Origin: DASXRA01 sp036502575
Lineage (GTDB): Bacteria > Actinomycetota > Actinomycetes > Mycobacteriales > Jatrophihabitantaceae
DNA length: 64,000 bases
Direction of reading: 5' to 3'
Assembly: GCA_036502575.1 (NCBI GenBank)
Contig: DASXYL010000009.1
Location: 34,520 to 98,519 of the forward strand
Under the pieces are notes generated by a model, which was not told where the DNA came from, ran no database searches, and worked only from the letters and a program-made list of their open reading frames with translations. A program made the position numbers and the translations under genes. This document shows, in pieces, positions 1 to 7,879 of the stretch (within the stretch, counting starts at the first letter, position 1; each line of letters starts with the position of its first letter).

Positions 1-373
1 ACTCGACGAGCTGGTCGAGGTCGTCGTAGGTGCGCCCGGTGACGTCCATCTCGCAGCCGTCGACCAGCTCACCGAACGCATCGAGCGGGATCGGCAGGTG
101 CCGCGCCGCGTCGTCCAGCGCGAGGTACACCGGGTCGTCCTGGTGCTCGCCAGGTGCCGTGGCCCCGGCTCGGGCGGCCGCGAGCTGGCGCAGCTTCTCC
201 TCCGGGGGCAGGTCGCCGTCGCCGATGTCGTCGATGCGGCGCGCCACGGCGTACACCGCCGAGAGCGCACGCCGCTTGGGCGCCGGCAGCAGCCGGATGC
301 CCCAGGAGAAGTTGCGCGCCTGCTCGCGGGTGATGCGCTCGCAGAGTTCGTACGCCTCGTCGACCTGGCTCAC
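1..373 (-). CDS. hpnD: Presqualene diphosphate synthase HpnD-like, 3' part cut by window edge
   Basis: The frame starts at a GTG (373) whose bases overlap the TGA of the upstream hpnC (GTGA, 4 nt), so the two genes are translationally coupled. About 124 codons are visible; the C-terminal part lies outside the window. The protein shows the trans-isoprenyl diphosphate (squalene/phytoene) synthase fold start: an aromatic-rich 'NFSWGIRLLP' stretch followed by the first aspartate-rich motif 'RRIDDIGDGD', which binds Mg and farnesyl diphosphate. In the known hopanoid pathway HpnD makes presqualene diphosphate, HpnC converts it to hydroxysqualene, and HpnE reduces that to squalene. The pairing with hpnC is what separates HpnD from phytoene synthase here; from the fragment alone a carotenoid role cannot be excluded. 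Confidence 0.85.
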   Translation of the reverse strand, partial: MSQVDEAYELCERITREQARNFSWGIRLLPAPKRRALSAVYAVARRIDDIGDGDLPPEEKLRQLAAARAGATAPGEHQDDPVYLALDDAARHLPIPLDAFGELVDGCEMDVTGRTYDDLDQLVE

Positions 374-1215
374 GCGCGGCCGATCCAGAGCCGGGCCGCC
401 TCACGGGCGGTGCGTCCCTTGGCCGGTCGGACCGTACGCGCGAGTACGTCGTATTCGGCGCGGCGCAGCGCGACAGCGGTCGCGAGCCCACCGCCGACGA
501 ATCCGGCGATCGCCAGTCGGGGCCAGCCGTGCAGCCGGTGCACCAAGGCGCGGCCGGGGTGCAGCATCCCCCGCGCGAGCGCGACATGGGTTGCGACAGC
601 GACGCGCACGGTCGGGCCAGTGGTCGAAGCCAGCGCGTCGTCGAGCTGGACGCCCGGGATGTAGACGCGGCCGGCTCGAGCATCCTCGCCGACGTCCTGG
701 CAGTGCTCGAGCACTTGCAGCGCGTTGCACACCGCGTCGGAGTCGGCGACGTTCTGCTCGGTCGCCGCCTCGGCGATGTGCAGCACGATGCGACCGACCG
801 GTGCCGCCGAGTAGTCGCAGTAGTGGAGCAGATCGGCGAGGCTCGCATACTTGCTCACCCGCTGGTCGATGCGGTTCGCCTCGATCAGATCGAGGAACGG
901 CGACAGCGGGGTACCGCTGTCCTCGACGAGCGGCCGCAGGGCCCGAACCACCGGCAGCACGGCCCTACCCGACGGTAGGGCCCGGACGTCCGCGTCGATC
1001 ACGTCGAGCAGGGCGAGTCGGTCGCCCGGCGCTTCGTCACCGACGTCGTCGACGAACCGGGCGAACGAGTAGGCGCGCATGAGCTTGTCGCGCGGGTCCT
1101 TGGGCAGGACGCGCAGCGCGACCGGGAAGTTCTCCTTGCCGGCCTGAGCGGCCGAGGCAGCGGCCAGACGCTCGAGTACGGCGGAGGCTTCGGCCTCCGA
1201 CAGATCCGCACCCAT
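370..1215 (-). CDS. hpnC: Hydroxysqualene synthase HpnC
   Basis: A 281-residue squalene/phytoene synthase family protein. The start ATG at 1215 is chosen because an AGGAGA lies 6-12 nt upstream; an in-frame extension further upstream has no ribosome binding site. It has the first aspartate-rich motif 'FVDDVGDE' near residue 53 and a second at 'DVGEDARAG', preceded by 'NFPVALRVLP', typical of HpnC. The family converts presqualene diphosphate to hydroxysqualene in hopanoid biosynthesis. The gene overlaps hpnD by 4 nt, the usual hpnC-hpnD order. A divergent HpnO-like aminotransferase starts 140 bp away, so the intergenic region probably drives both directions. Confidence 0.88.
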   Translation of the reverse strand: MGADLSEAEASAVLERLAAASAAQAGKENFPVALRVLPKDPRDKLMRAYSFARFVDDVGDEAPGDRLALLDVIDADVRALPSGRAVLPVVRALRPLVEDSGTPLSPFLDLIEANRIDQRVSKYASLADLLHYCDYSAAPVGRIVLHIAEAATEQNVADSDAVCNALQVLEHCQDVGEDARAGRVYIPGVQLDDALASTTGPTVRVAVATHVALARGMLHPGRALVHRLHGWPRLAIAGFVGGGLATAVALRRAEYDVLARTVRPAKGRTAREAARLWIGRA

Positions 1216-1355
1216 CGCATGTCTCCTGGTGGTCGTGAAAGTGCCGTGCCGACAGGACGCCACAACAAGCGCTCGCCGCGCAACACTATTCCTGGCGTGT
1301 TCCAAGGATATGACCGAGGGCGGTTCGGCCCCGATCATCGGCTAATCTTCGCTGC

Positions 1356-2732
1356 GTGGCGTCCTTTGATCTGGCCGGGTTGGTCGAACAGCGCGGCAAC
1401 GAACGGTATGACCTGCAGTCGCGCTACGTGAACCCGCAGCTCACACGCATGCTGCACGCCATCGGTTTCGACAAGGTATACACCCGGGCTGAGGGTGCCT
1501 ACCTCTACGACGACACGGGCGCTGACTACCTCGACCTGCTCGCCGGCTTCGGCGTATTCGCGCTGGGCCGGCACCACCCCGTTGTGCGGCAGGCCATCCA
1601 CGACGTGATCGATCTCGGGCTCGCCGACCTGACCCAGTTCGACGCCCCGCCGCTCGCCGGGCTGCTGGCCGAGAAGCTGCTGGCCAAGACACCGCATCTC
1701 GACCGCGTCTACTTCGGCAACAGTGGCACCGAGGCGGTCGAGGCTTCGCTCAAGTTCGCCCGCTTCGCGACCAAGCGCAGGCGCATCCTGTACAGCGATC
1801 ACGCGTTCCACGGCCTGACCACGGGGTCACTGTCGGTGAACGGCGCCGCCGAATTCCGCAAGGGCTTCGACCCGCTGCTGCCCGACGCCGCGATCCCGTT
1901 CGGCGACCTGGACGCCCTGCGTCGCGAGCTGCGCAAGGGCGACGTTGCCGGACTGATCGTCGAGCCGATCCAGGGCAAGGGCGTGGCCATCGTGCCGCCC
2001 GGGTTCCTGGCCTCGGCCGCCGAGTTGCTGCACGAACACAAGGCGCTGCTCATCGCCGACGAGGTGCAGAGCGGTATCGGGCGTAGCGGCGAGTTCTGGT
2101 CCTACCAGTACGACGACGTCGAGCCCGACATCGTGGTGGCGGCCAAGGCGCTGTCGGGGGGTTACATCCCGGTCGGAGCGACGCTTGCCCGTGACGAGGT
2201 CTTCACCAAGGTTTTCTCCACGATGGACCGCGTCCTGGTCCACGACTCGACGTTCGGCTCGAACGCCCAGGCGATGGCCGCCGGGTTGGCGACGCTGCAC
2301 GTCTTCGAGGTCGAAGGTGTCGTCGAGAACGCGCGCAAGGTCGGCGAGGTGCTGCACGGTCGATTGACCGAGCTGATCGACCGCTACGAGATGCTCGCCG
2401 ACGTCCGCGGACGCGGGTTGATGATCGGCATCGAGTTCGGCCGCCCGTCCTCGTGGAAGCTTCGCCCGGCCTGGACGGCGCTGCAGGCCGCGCGTAAGGG
2501 GCTGTTCGCGCAGACGGTGGTGCACGCGCTGTTCCACCGGCACCGCATCCTCACCCAGGTGTCCGGCGATCACCTGGAAGTGATCAAGCTCATCCCGCCG
2601 CTGAACATCGGCGAGGCCGAGGTCGACCGGTTCATGACCGCGTTCATCGACGTCATGGACGAAGCGCACCGTGGTCAGGGCCTCATGTGGGACTTCGGCA
2701 AGTCACTCATCAAGCAAACCCGCAACAAATAG
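1356..2732 (+). CDS. Class-III PLP aminotransferase, HpnO-like
   Basis: A 458-residue class-III (ornithine/acetylornithine type) aminotransferase. The PLP lysine is Lys264 in 'VVAAKALSGGYIPVGA'. 'YFGNSGTEAVEASLKFAR' is the phosphate-binding region and 'LIADEVQSGIGRSG' holds the aspartate that pairs with the pyridine nitrogen. Known HpnO enzymes aminate hopanoid side chains to aminobacteriohopanetriol, and the divergent hpnC/hpnD neighbours support that role; the substrate is inferred, and ornithine or another omega-amino substrate remains possible. The GTG start at 1356 has no Shine-Dalgarno sequence, but a TAATCT hexamer at 1343-1348 lies 7 nt upstream, which fits a leaderless transcript; no good -35 box is visible. 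The N-terminal residues before 'YVNPQLTRML' resemble family members, supporting this start. Confidence 0.72.
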   Translation: MASFDLAGLVEQRGNERYDLQSRYVNPQLTRMLHAIGFDKVYTRAEGAYLYDDTGADYLDLLAGFGVFALGRHHPVVRQAIHDVIDLGLADLTQFDAPPLAGLLAEKLLAKTPHLDRVYFGNSGTEAVEASLKFARFATKRRRILYSDHAFHGLTTGSLSVNGAAEFRKGFDPLLPDAAIPFGDLDALRRELRKGDVAGLIVEPIQGKGVAIVPPGFLASAAELLHEHKALLIADEVQSGIGRSGEFWSYQYDDVEPDIVVAAKALSGGYIPVGATLARDEVFTKVFSTMDRVLVHDSTFGSNAQAMAAGLATLHVFEVEGVVENARKVGEVLHGRLTELIDRYEMLADVRGRGLMIGIEFGRPSSWKLRPAWTALQAARKGLFAQTVVHALFHRHRILTQVSGDHLEVIKLIPPLNIGEAEVDRFMTAFIDVMDEAHRGQGLMWDFGKSLIKQTRNK

Positions 2733-2769
2733 CAATCAGGCCCAGATCTGTCGAAGATAGGCTGCCGCC

Positions 2770-2969
2770 GTGGCGGTCGTCCTGACGATCTTCGCAGCGG
2801 TTGCCGTGGTGATGCTGGCCTACATCGGCTCGCCCGCCGGGACTGGACCCGCGCCGACGAACTCGCGGATGCCGTGTTCGAAGTAGAAGGGCTTGCGCCG
2901 CAGTTCGACCTCGCGTTGTGGCGGAACGTGCGGAATCGCATCGCGCTCGTGCTCAACCAGACTGGCTGA
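2770..2969 (+). pseudogene. Possible small membrane protein with a frameshift
   Basis: A GTG at 2770 opens a hydrophobic stretch (VAVVLTIFAAVAVVMLAYIG) that stops after 38 codons at 2884-2886. From about 2850 another frame continues as 'DWTRADELADAVFEVEGLAP...' to a TGA at 2967-2969 and reads like a genuine soluble C-terminus. Joined by one frameshift, the two would give a protein of about 66 residues with one N-terminal membrane helix. A TAGGCT at 2758-2763 lies 6 nt before the GTG, as in leaderless genes. I do not recognise the family. It may be a decayed gene, a sequencing error or chance; the strong hairpin right at its end supports a real former gene. Confidence 0.3.
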
Positions 2970-2978
2970 GCACGAGCG
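2944..2978 (+). terminator. Long GC hairpin after the aminotransferase region
   Basis: Arms CGCTCGTGCTCA and TGAGCACGAGCG form a perfect 12-bp stem, with a further CCAG/CTGG pairing inside the loop. There is no U-tract, as is common for actinobacterial terminators. A second small hairpin (GAGCGGACCGCTC) follows at once. Confidence 0.65.
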
Positions 2979-3031
2979 GACCGCTCGTACACGGGCCGGG
3001 CGGATGTACTCGGCCTCGGCCGCGGGTAGCA

Positions 3032-3087
3032 CTTGATCATCTCTGCCGATGTGACCATCGGTGGTCCATTAACCCGAAATGATCAAG
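3032..3087. other. Nested inverted repeat in the 2979-3162 gap
   Basis: Outer arms CTTGATCAT (3032-3040) and ATGATCAAG (3079-3087) are perfect. Between them CCGATG and CATCGG form an inner hairpin with a 4-nt loop. It lies downstream of the ECF41 sigma gene, so it could terminate that leftward transcript. Nothing else convincing is seen in 2979-3162. Confidence 0.4.
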
Positions 3088-3162
3088 GACCAGAGGTCGG
3101 CGGGTCAGACGTCGAGTAAGCGGCGCTCGGCCGGCGAGAACATGGGCCAGCCGCGTTGACGC

Positions 3163-4077
3163 TCAGGCCCAGTCGTCGCTGGTGTCGCGGCGGCCGAGCG
3201 GCGACAGTGTGCCGAGGTGGCCGAGCTTGTCGGGGTTGACGAATCCGCGGATCGTCTGGATCCGGTCACCGACGATCTCAATGCCGATGAGGCTGATCAG
3301 GGCGCCGTCGGCGTCGAAGAACATCGCCCCGGGCTCGCCGTTGATCTCCACCGGACGCATCGTGATGCCCATCAGCGTTGCCCGCCGGGTCAGCCCGAGC
3401 ACGAGACGGGCCACGTTCTGGCCGCCATGCACCGCCCGCTTGAGGCCGGAGCCCTTCTCGCCGCCGTCGCCGTAGAACAGTGCGTCGCCGGCCAGCAGCG
3501 ACACCAGCCCGTCCAGGTCGGCGCCGGCGCACGCGGCCAGGAAGCGCTGCGCGAGCTCGGTGCGCTGCGACCGGGACGTCTCGAAGCGCGGCTTGCCCGC
3601 CTCGACGTGGCGCCGGGCCCGGGTGGCGAGCTGGCGGCAGTTGGCCTCGCTCTTGCCGACGATCGGGGCGATGTCGGCGTACTCGTAGGCGAAGACGTCG
3701 TGCAGCAGGAAGACCGCCCGCTCGACCGGCGACAGCGTCTCCAGCACGACGAGAAACGCCATCGACAGCGAGTCGGCGGTCTCCACGACATCAGCCGGCC
3801 CGGCCGCGGGATCGGTGAGCAGCGGCTCGGGCAGCCACGGCCCGACGTAGCTCTCGCGCCGCACCCGGGCCGAACGCAGCGCGTCGATCGAGAGCCGGGT
3901 CGTCACGGTCGCGAGGTACGCCTTGGGCGAGGCGACGCCCTCCAGGTTCGCGGTGCTCAGCCGCACGAACGCGTCCTGCACGACATCCTCCGCCTCGCTG
4001 ACACTGCCGAGCATCCGGTACGCGATGGCGAACGCATACGGACGCAGGTCGCGATACATCTCCTCCAGCGCGGTCAT
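3163..4077 (-). CDS. ECF41-type RNA polymerase sigma factor with C-terminal SnoaL-like domain
   Basis: A 304-residue SigJ/ECF41-type sigma factor. Region 2 covers about residues 5-72 (with 'AEDVVQDAF') and region 4 about 108-155, followed by a SnoaL/NTF2-like domain. Three hallmarks of the ECF41 group are visible: WLPEP in the linker (81-85), a DGGGK-type motif in the form 'YGDGGEKG', and NPDKL near the C-terminus (281-285). In characterised ECF41 proteins the C-terminal extension replaces a separate anti-sigma factor, and the sigma factor controls one adjacent gene encoding a carboxymuconolactone decarboxylase, oxidoreductase or epimerase. Here an epimerase-like gene lies 51 nt upstream on the same strand and has a matching promoter. 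The ligand sensed by the extension is unknown. Confidence 0.9.
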   Translation of the reverse strand: MTALEEMYRDLRPYAFAIAYRMLGSVSEAEDVVQDAFVRLSTANLEGVASPKAYLATVTTRLSIDALRSARVRRESYVGPWLPEPLLTDPAAGPADVVETADSLSMAFLVVLETLSPVERAVFLLHDVFAYEYADIAPIVGKSEANCRQLATRARRHVEAGKPRFETSRSQRTELAQRFLAACAGADLDGLVSLLAGDALFYGDGGEKGSGLKRAVHGGQNVARLVLGLTRRATLMGITMRPVEINGEPGAMFFDADGALISLIGIEIVGDRIQTIRGFVNPDKLGHLGTLSPLGRRDTSDDWA

Positions 4078-4128
4078 GCCACCAAACTAGGCGGCCCAGG
4101 CTGCTCATCCGAGGCCCGGCCGAACAGC

Positions 4129-5067
4129 TCAGTCGAGGCCGGCGCGGAATCCCTCGCGGTAGGTCGCGAATCTGGGCTTCCAGTCGAGGGTCGCCTTGGC
4201 CTTGGCGTTCGACGCACCGCGGACCCGCGTCATCACCGACACGACGATCTCACCGCCGAGGAGGCGTCCGAGCCAGGTCGGAACATGACGCGGTGCGGGC
4301 GCGCCGATCGCTTGGGCGAAATCAGGCAGCCAGGTAGCAATCTCGACCGGCTCGTCGTCGCACACGTTGTAGATGCCCGGTGCCCCGTGGTCGACGGCCG
4401 CGACCGTGGCAGCGGCCGCGTCGGACAGGTGACAGAACGACCAGACGCCCTGGCCGTCACCGACGATCGGGAACCGCCGCTTGCGCACCAGCTGGGCGAT
4501 GTCGCCGTCACCCGTCATGTTGCTGCCCGGCCCGTAGAAACCGCCGTAGCGCAGCACGATCCCCTCCAGGTCTGCCTTCCCGACGGCCTGTTCGAGGTGC
4601 TGGATGGCGGCGAACGAGCGACGCTGGTTGGCCGGCGGGCTCGGGTCGAGCGGGTCCTCCTCGGCCTTGACGCGACTGCCGGCGCGCTCGAGGGGCCAGC
4701 CCGCGAAGCTCTGCGCGATGAACCGGCGCGCTCCGGCCGCCTGCGCGCCGGCAAGCAGGTTGTCGGTGCCCTCGGTGCGCAGCCGGTTGGTGAGCGCGAA
4801 CTCCTGGTCGAACTTCCGGAAGCTCTTGATCTGGGAGAGCGCGGTCAGCTGGTGGATCACCACGTCCGGCCGCGCGGCGCGGACGGCGGCCACGACCGAC
4901 TCACGATCGAGCGCGTCCGCGACGACTGCCTCCGCGCCGGCCTGGCGTACCGCCGCGCTCTTGGCTTCTGATCGGGTCAACGCCGTGACGTCGTGCCCGG
5001 ACGCCACGAGTTGCGGCAGCAGGTGCTGACCCAGTGCGCCGGTTCCACCGGCGACGAGGATTCTCAT
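4129..5067 (-). CDS. NAD(P)-dependent epimerase/dehydratase-like protein, probable ECF41 target
   Basis: A 312-residue atypical extended SDR. The N-terminal 'ILVAGGTGALGQHLLPQL' is the GxxGxxG dinucleotide-binding motif, and 'LRYGGFYGPGS' is typical of NAD-dependent epimerases; the canonical YxxxK pair is not obvious. Start ATG 5067 follows GGAAGGAG. It is upstream of and co-directional with the ECF41 sigma gene, the arrangement known for ECF41 and its epimerase/oxidoreductase partner. The ECF41-type promoter at 5100-5126 lies 33 nt before the start codon, within the end of the tetR gene upstream, so this gene can be controlled independently of tetR. The substrate is unknown. Confidence 0.82.
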   Translation of the reverse strand: MRILVAGGTGALGQHLLPQLVASGHDVTALTRSEAKSAAVRQAGAEAVVADALDRESVVAAVRAARPDVVIHQLTALSQIKSFRKFDQEFALTNRLRTEGTDNLLAGAQAAGARRFIAQSFAGWPLERAGSRVKAEEDPLDPSPPANQRRSFAAIQHLEQAVGKADLEGIVLRYGGFYGPGSNMTGDGDIAQLVRKRRFPIVGDGQGVWSFCHLSDAAAATVAAVDHGAPGIYNVCDDEPVEIATWLPDFAQAIGAPAPRHVPTWLGRLLGGEIVVSVMTRVRGASNAKAKATLDWKPRFATYREGFRAGLD

Positions 5068-5099
5068 TTCTTGCTCCTTCCACGGTTGTCGTACCCGTA

Positions 5100-5126
5100 G
5101 ACGGGGCGGCTACTTCTTGCGTGACA
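5100..5126 (-). promoter_or_regulatory. ECF41-type promoter for the epimerase gene
   Basis: On the minus strand TGTCACG (5126-5120) and CGTC (5103-5100) are separated by 16 nt. This matches the published ECF41 pattern of a TGTCACA-like -35 and a CGTC -10. The -35 lies in the last codons of the upstream tetR gene. Confidence 0.75.
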
Positions 5127-5787
5127 CCTTGCGACGTGACGTGGGCGACATCTGCTGCAGGTCGTCGAAGCTCATCGCCGGTCCGCTGATCTCGGTCTTG
5201 GGCCCGTTACCCGCCCGCAGCCCGTTGATGACGAGGTCGAGGTGTCGGTGGCCCAGGCCGTCGTTGACCTCGCGAGGGAACGGCCCGGGCAGCGGCCGCG
5301 ACATCCGCACGATGAGCGTCCCGATGTCGGCGAACGTGACGTCGCGCCGCAGGGTGCCGGCGCGATGCGCCGCATCGATGACGCCCTGCATCAGGTCACT
5401 GCCGGCCGTCCGAGCCTGAGTCATCTCCTCGTCGTCCAGCGCGATCTCGTCCAGCAACGCCGGGATCACCGCGCCGGTACGGATATCCAGCGCCCGGTGC
5501 ATGTAGCGCACGAGCGCCTCGAACGGGTCGGACTCGTCCTCGACGGCCCGCCGGGCCTCGTCGGCGGTGCGCTCCAGCGCGTCGAGCACGACGGCGCGCA
5601 TCAGGGTGTGCCGGTCCGGGAAGCGGCGATACAGGGTGGCGATTCCGGTGCCGGCCCGGCGGGCGATGTCGTCGAGGGGCACCCCGGGTCCGCGCTCGAC
5701 GAACGCGTCGCGGGCGGCGGCGAGGATGCGGTCGCGGTTGTGCTGGGCGTCCGCGCGCAGCGGCCGGGCTCCGTCGAGTTGCGGCAT
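5110..5787 (-). CDS. TetR-family repressor of the divergent MFS operon
   Basis: A 225-residue TetR-type regulator. The N-terminal helix-turn-helix is at about residues 15-60 ('RILAAARDAFVERG ... GIATLYRRFPDRHTLM'). ATG 5787 is preferred over an upstream in-frame start because GAGGAGG lies 8 nt before it. It is divergent from a DHA2-type MFS exporter. The shared 150-bp region holds three related palindromes, the usual layout for a drug-responsive TetR repressor that controls itself and its exporter. The last residues are lysine/arginine rich (SRRKVSRKK). The ligand is not predictable from sequence. Confidence 0.85.
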   Translation of the reverse strand: MPQLDGARPLRADAQHNRDRILAAARDAFVERGPGVPLDDIARRAGTGIATLYRRFPDRHTLMRAVVLDALERTADEARRAVEDESDPFEALVRYMHRALDIRTGAVIPALLDEIALDDEEMTQARTAGSDLMQGVIDAAHRAGTLRRDVTFADIGTLIVRMSRPLPGPFPREVNDGLGHRHLDLVINGLRAGNGPKTEISGPAMSFDDLQQMSPTSRRKVSRKK

Positions 5788-5821
5788 CGGGACCACCTCC
5801 TCGCCCGCCACGCTAGCAGCT

Positions 5822-5914
5822 ATCCGGAGAAGATTTCTCCAGATTATGTGGAGACCTATCCTCCGGATGGTGCTAGCGTGGGGCTCGACGCAACCGGAGG
5901 AAGTTCCTCCAGAT
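5822..5914. promoter_or_regulatory. Three-site operator region between tetR and the MFS gene
   Basis: Site 1 (5826-5840) is GGAGAAGATTTCTCC, flanked by ATC/GAT. Site 3 (5896-5910) is GGAGGAAGTTCCTCC, a perfect palindrome, and both are followed by AGAT. Site 2 (5850-5868) is a weaker copy in reverse orientation. Outer arms CCACGCTAGCA and TGCTAGCGTGG embrace sites 1 and 2. These are the likely binding sites of the adjacent TetR protein. Confidence 0.75.
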
Positions 5915-5940
5915 CACTCTGAATCACTCAGGAGGACGCC

Positions 5941-7476
5941 ATGAGCATCACGATGGCCAAGCCGGAGACCGACCGGCGCACCACCCTCGTCGTCTTCGCC
6001 GGCCTGCTGCTCGCGATGTTCATCTCGGCGCTGGACCAGACGATCATGGCCACGGCGCTGCCCACGATCGCCGGCGATCTCGGCGGGCTCAGCCAGCTCA
6101 CCTGGGTCGTCACCGTGTACGTCCTGGCGGCGGCGGCCACCACGCCGGTGTGGGGCAAGCTCAGCGACCAGTTCGGCCGCAAGGGCCTGCTGCAGGCGGC
6201 GATCGCGACGTTCCTGGTCGGCTCGGTGCTGTCGGGCATCGCGACGAGCATCGGAGAGCTCATCGCGTTCCGGGCGCTTCAGGGCATCGGCGGCGGCGGG
6301 CTCATGACCCTGGCCATGGCCACGGTGGGCGACCTCGTGTCGCCGCGCGAACGCGGCCGCTACCAGGGCTACATCCAATCCGTCTTCGTGCTGGCCAGCG
6401 TCGCCGGACCGCTGCTCGGCGGCGTCTTCGTCGACCACCTGTCCTGGCGCTGGGTCTTCTACCTCAACGTGCCGATCGGAGCGGTGGCGCTCACCCTGCT
6501 GCGTCACCAGCCCGCGGTTGCGGCACGTCGGCGCGATGCCCGGATCGACGTCCTCGGCGCCGGTCTGCTGGCCGCCGCGATCAGCGCCGGCATGCTCGTC
6601 ACGGTGTGGGGCGGTGACCGCTACGCCTGGGGCTCACCGGAGCTGCTCGGCCTGGCCGCTGTCGCGCTGACCCTGCTCGGCGCGTTCGGGTGGCAGGAGC
6701 ACCGCGCGGCCGAGCCGGTCCTGCCGCTGCGCCTCTTCCGCGATCGGGTGTTCGTCGTGGTCGGCGTCGGCGCGTTCCTCGCGACCCTGTCGCTATTCGC
6801 CGCGATCGTGTTCATGCCGCTGTTCTTCCAGCTCGTCACCGGCGCGACGGCGACAACGTCCGGCCTTCTGATCATTCCGATGCTGCTGACCAGCACGATC
6901 AGCACGATCGCGTCCGGGCGGATCATGGCCCGCACCGGCCGGTACAAGATCTTCCCGGTCCTCGGCTTCGCGATCATGTGCCTCGGCCTGGCATTGCTGT
7001 CCACTGTGGACGCATCGAGCGGGCGCGGGCCGGCCATCGCCTACCTGTGCGTGTTCGGGCTCGGGTTCGGATCGGTCACCCAGGTGCTCGTCGTCGCGAT
7101 CCAGAACACCGTCGACCGGCGTGAGATCGGCACCGCGACAGCGTCGGTGAACCTGTTCCGGGCCATCGGCGGTTCGCTCGGCGTGGCGGTCTACGGCGCC
7201 GTATTCGCCGGCGGGATGCGGCACTGGCTACCGCGCCGGCTCGGCGATCACCTGCCCGACGGCGTCGACGCGCACGGCATCCAGACCAGCCCCGACCACA
7301 TCCGGGCGCTGCCCGCCGGCGTGCAGCAGGGCATCGCCCAGTCGGTCGCCGACGCCTTGCACCTCGTGTTCCTCACCGCGGCCCCGGTGGCCGCGGCCGG
7401 CTTCCTCGTCGTCCTCTACCTCCGTGAACGTCCACTACGGCGCGACTCGGCGCCTTCGAGAAAGGAATCGTCATGA
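5941..7476 (+). CDS. MFS multidrug exporter, DHA2 (14-TMS) family
   Basis: A 511-residue integral membrane proton/drug antiporter of the EmrB/QacA type. Visible motifs are 'LDQTIMATALPTIAGDL' in TM1 (motif D1), 'GKLSDQFGRKGLL' (motif A) and 'GPLLGGVFVDHLSWRW' (motif C, antiporter signature), and the length fits 14 membrane helices. ATG 5941 follows AGGAGG. It is the first gene of a three-gene operon: the next gene overlaps by 4 nt (ATGA) and a VOC gene follows 5 nt later. Control by the divergent TetR is inferred from the operator palindromes. The exported compound is unknown; the VOC and SnoaL-like partners suggest a small-molecule detoxification unit. Confidence 0.9.
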   Translation: MSITMAKPETDRRTTLVVFAGLLLAMFISALDQTIMATALPTIAGDLGGLSQLTWVVTVYVLAAAATTPVWGKLSDQFGRKGLLQAAIATFLVGSVLSGIATSIGELIAFRALQGIGGGGLMTLAMATVGDLVSPRERGRYQGYIQSVFVLASVAGPLLGGVFVDHLSWRWVFYLNVPIGAVALTLLRHQPAVAARRRDARIDVLGAGLLAAAISAGMLVTVWGGDRYAWGSPELLGLAAVALTLLGAFGWQEHRAAEPVLPLRLFRDRVFVVVGVGAFLATLSLFAAIVFMPLFFQLVTGATATTSGLLIIPMLLTSTISTIASGRIMARTGRYKIFPVLGFAIMCLGLALLSTVDASSGRGPAIAYLCVFGLGFGSVTQVLVVAIQNTVDRREIGTATASVNLFRAIGGSLGVAVYGAVFAGGMRHWLPRRLGDHLPDGVDAHGIQTSPDHIRALPAGVQQGIAQSVADALHLVFLTAAPVAAAGFLVVLYLRERPLRRDSAPSRKESS

Positions 7477-7874
7477 CCGACACCGCCAATGAGATCCGCT
7501 CCCTGGGTGAGCGCTGGGTCGACGCCGAACTGCGCGGGGACGCCGATGCGCTCGACGCGCTGGCCGTCGCCGACTTCGCCCTGGTCGGCCCGCTCGGCTT
7601 CGTCCTCACCCGTCAGCAGTGGCTGGGCCGCTTCGGCAATGGCGACTTCGAGATGCACTCGCTGACCTGGGACGAGGTCGAGGTGCGCGACTACTGCCCC
7701 GCGGCCATCGCCATCGGACGGCAGACCCAGCAGGCGTCCTACCGGGGCGCACCGTCGGACGGCCAGTTCCGCGTCACGCACATCGCCATTCGGGTGGACG
7801 GCCGGTGGCTGCTGGCCGGCATGCACCTGAGCCCGATCGGCGCCTTCCGCCCGCCGGCAAACGCAGGAGACTGA
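7473..7874 (+). CDS. SnoaL/DUF4440-like (NTF2 fold) protein
   Basis: A 133-residue protein of the NTF2-like superfamily. It has an N-terminal helix ('EIRSLGERWVDAELRGDADALDALAVADFALVG') and a curved beta-sheet ending in 'VTHIAIRVDGRWLLAGMHLSPI'. ATGA overlap with the MFS stop shows coupling. DUF4440-type proteins bind or isomerise small hydrophobic molecules, and no catalytic residues can be assigned here. The context suggests an accessory in handling the compound exported by the MFS protein. Confidence 0.72.
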   Translation: MTDTANEIRSLGERWVDAELRGDADALDALAVADFALVGPLGFVLTRQQWLGRFGNGDFEMHSLTWDEVEVRDYCPAAIAIGRQTQQASYRGAPSDGQFRVTHIAIRVDGRWLLAGMHLSPIGAFRPPANAGD

Positions 7875-7879
7875 TACCC

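Noticed and set aside
3108..3160. Leftward peptide RGWPMFSPAERRLLDV ending at 3107-3109, resembling a protein C-terminus
   Set aside because: It is joined to nothing upstream except an alternative frame of the sigma-factor end; too short to call a pseudogene.
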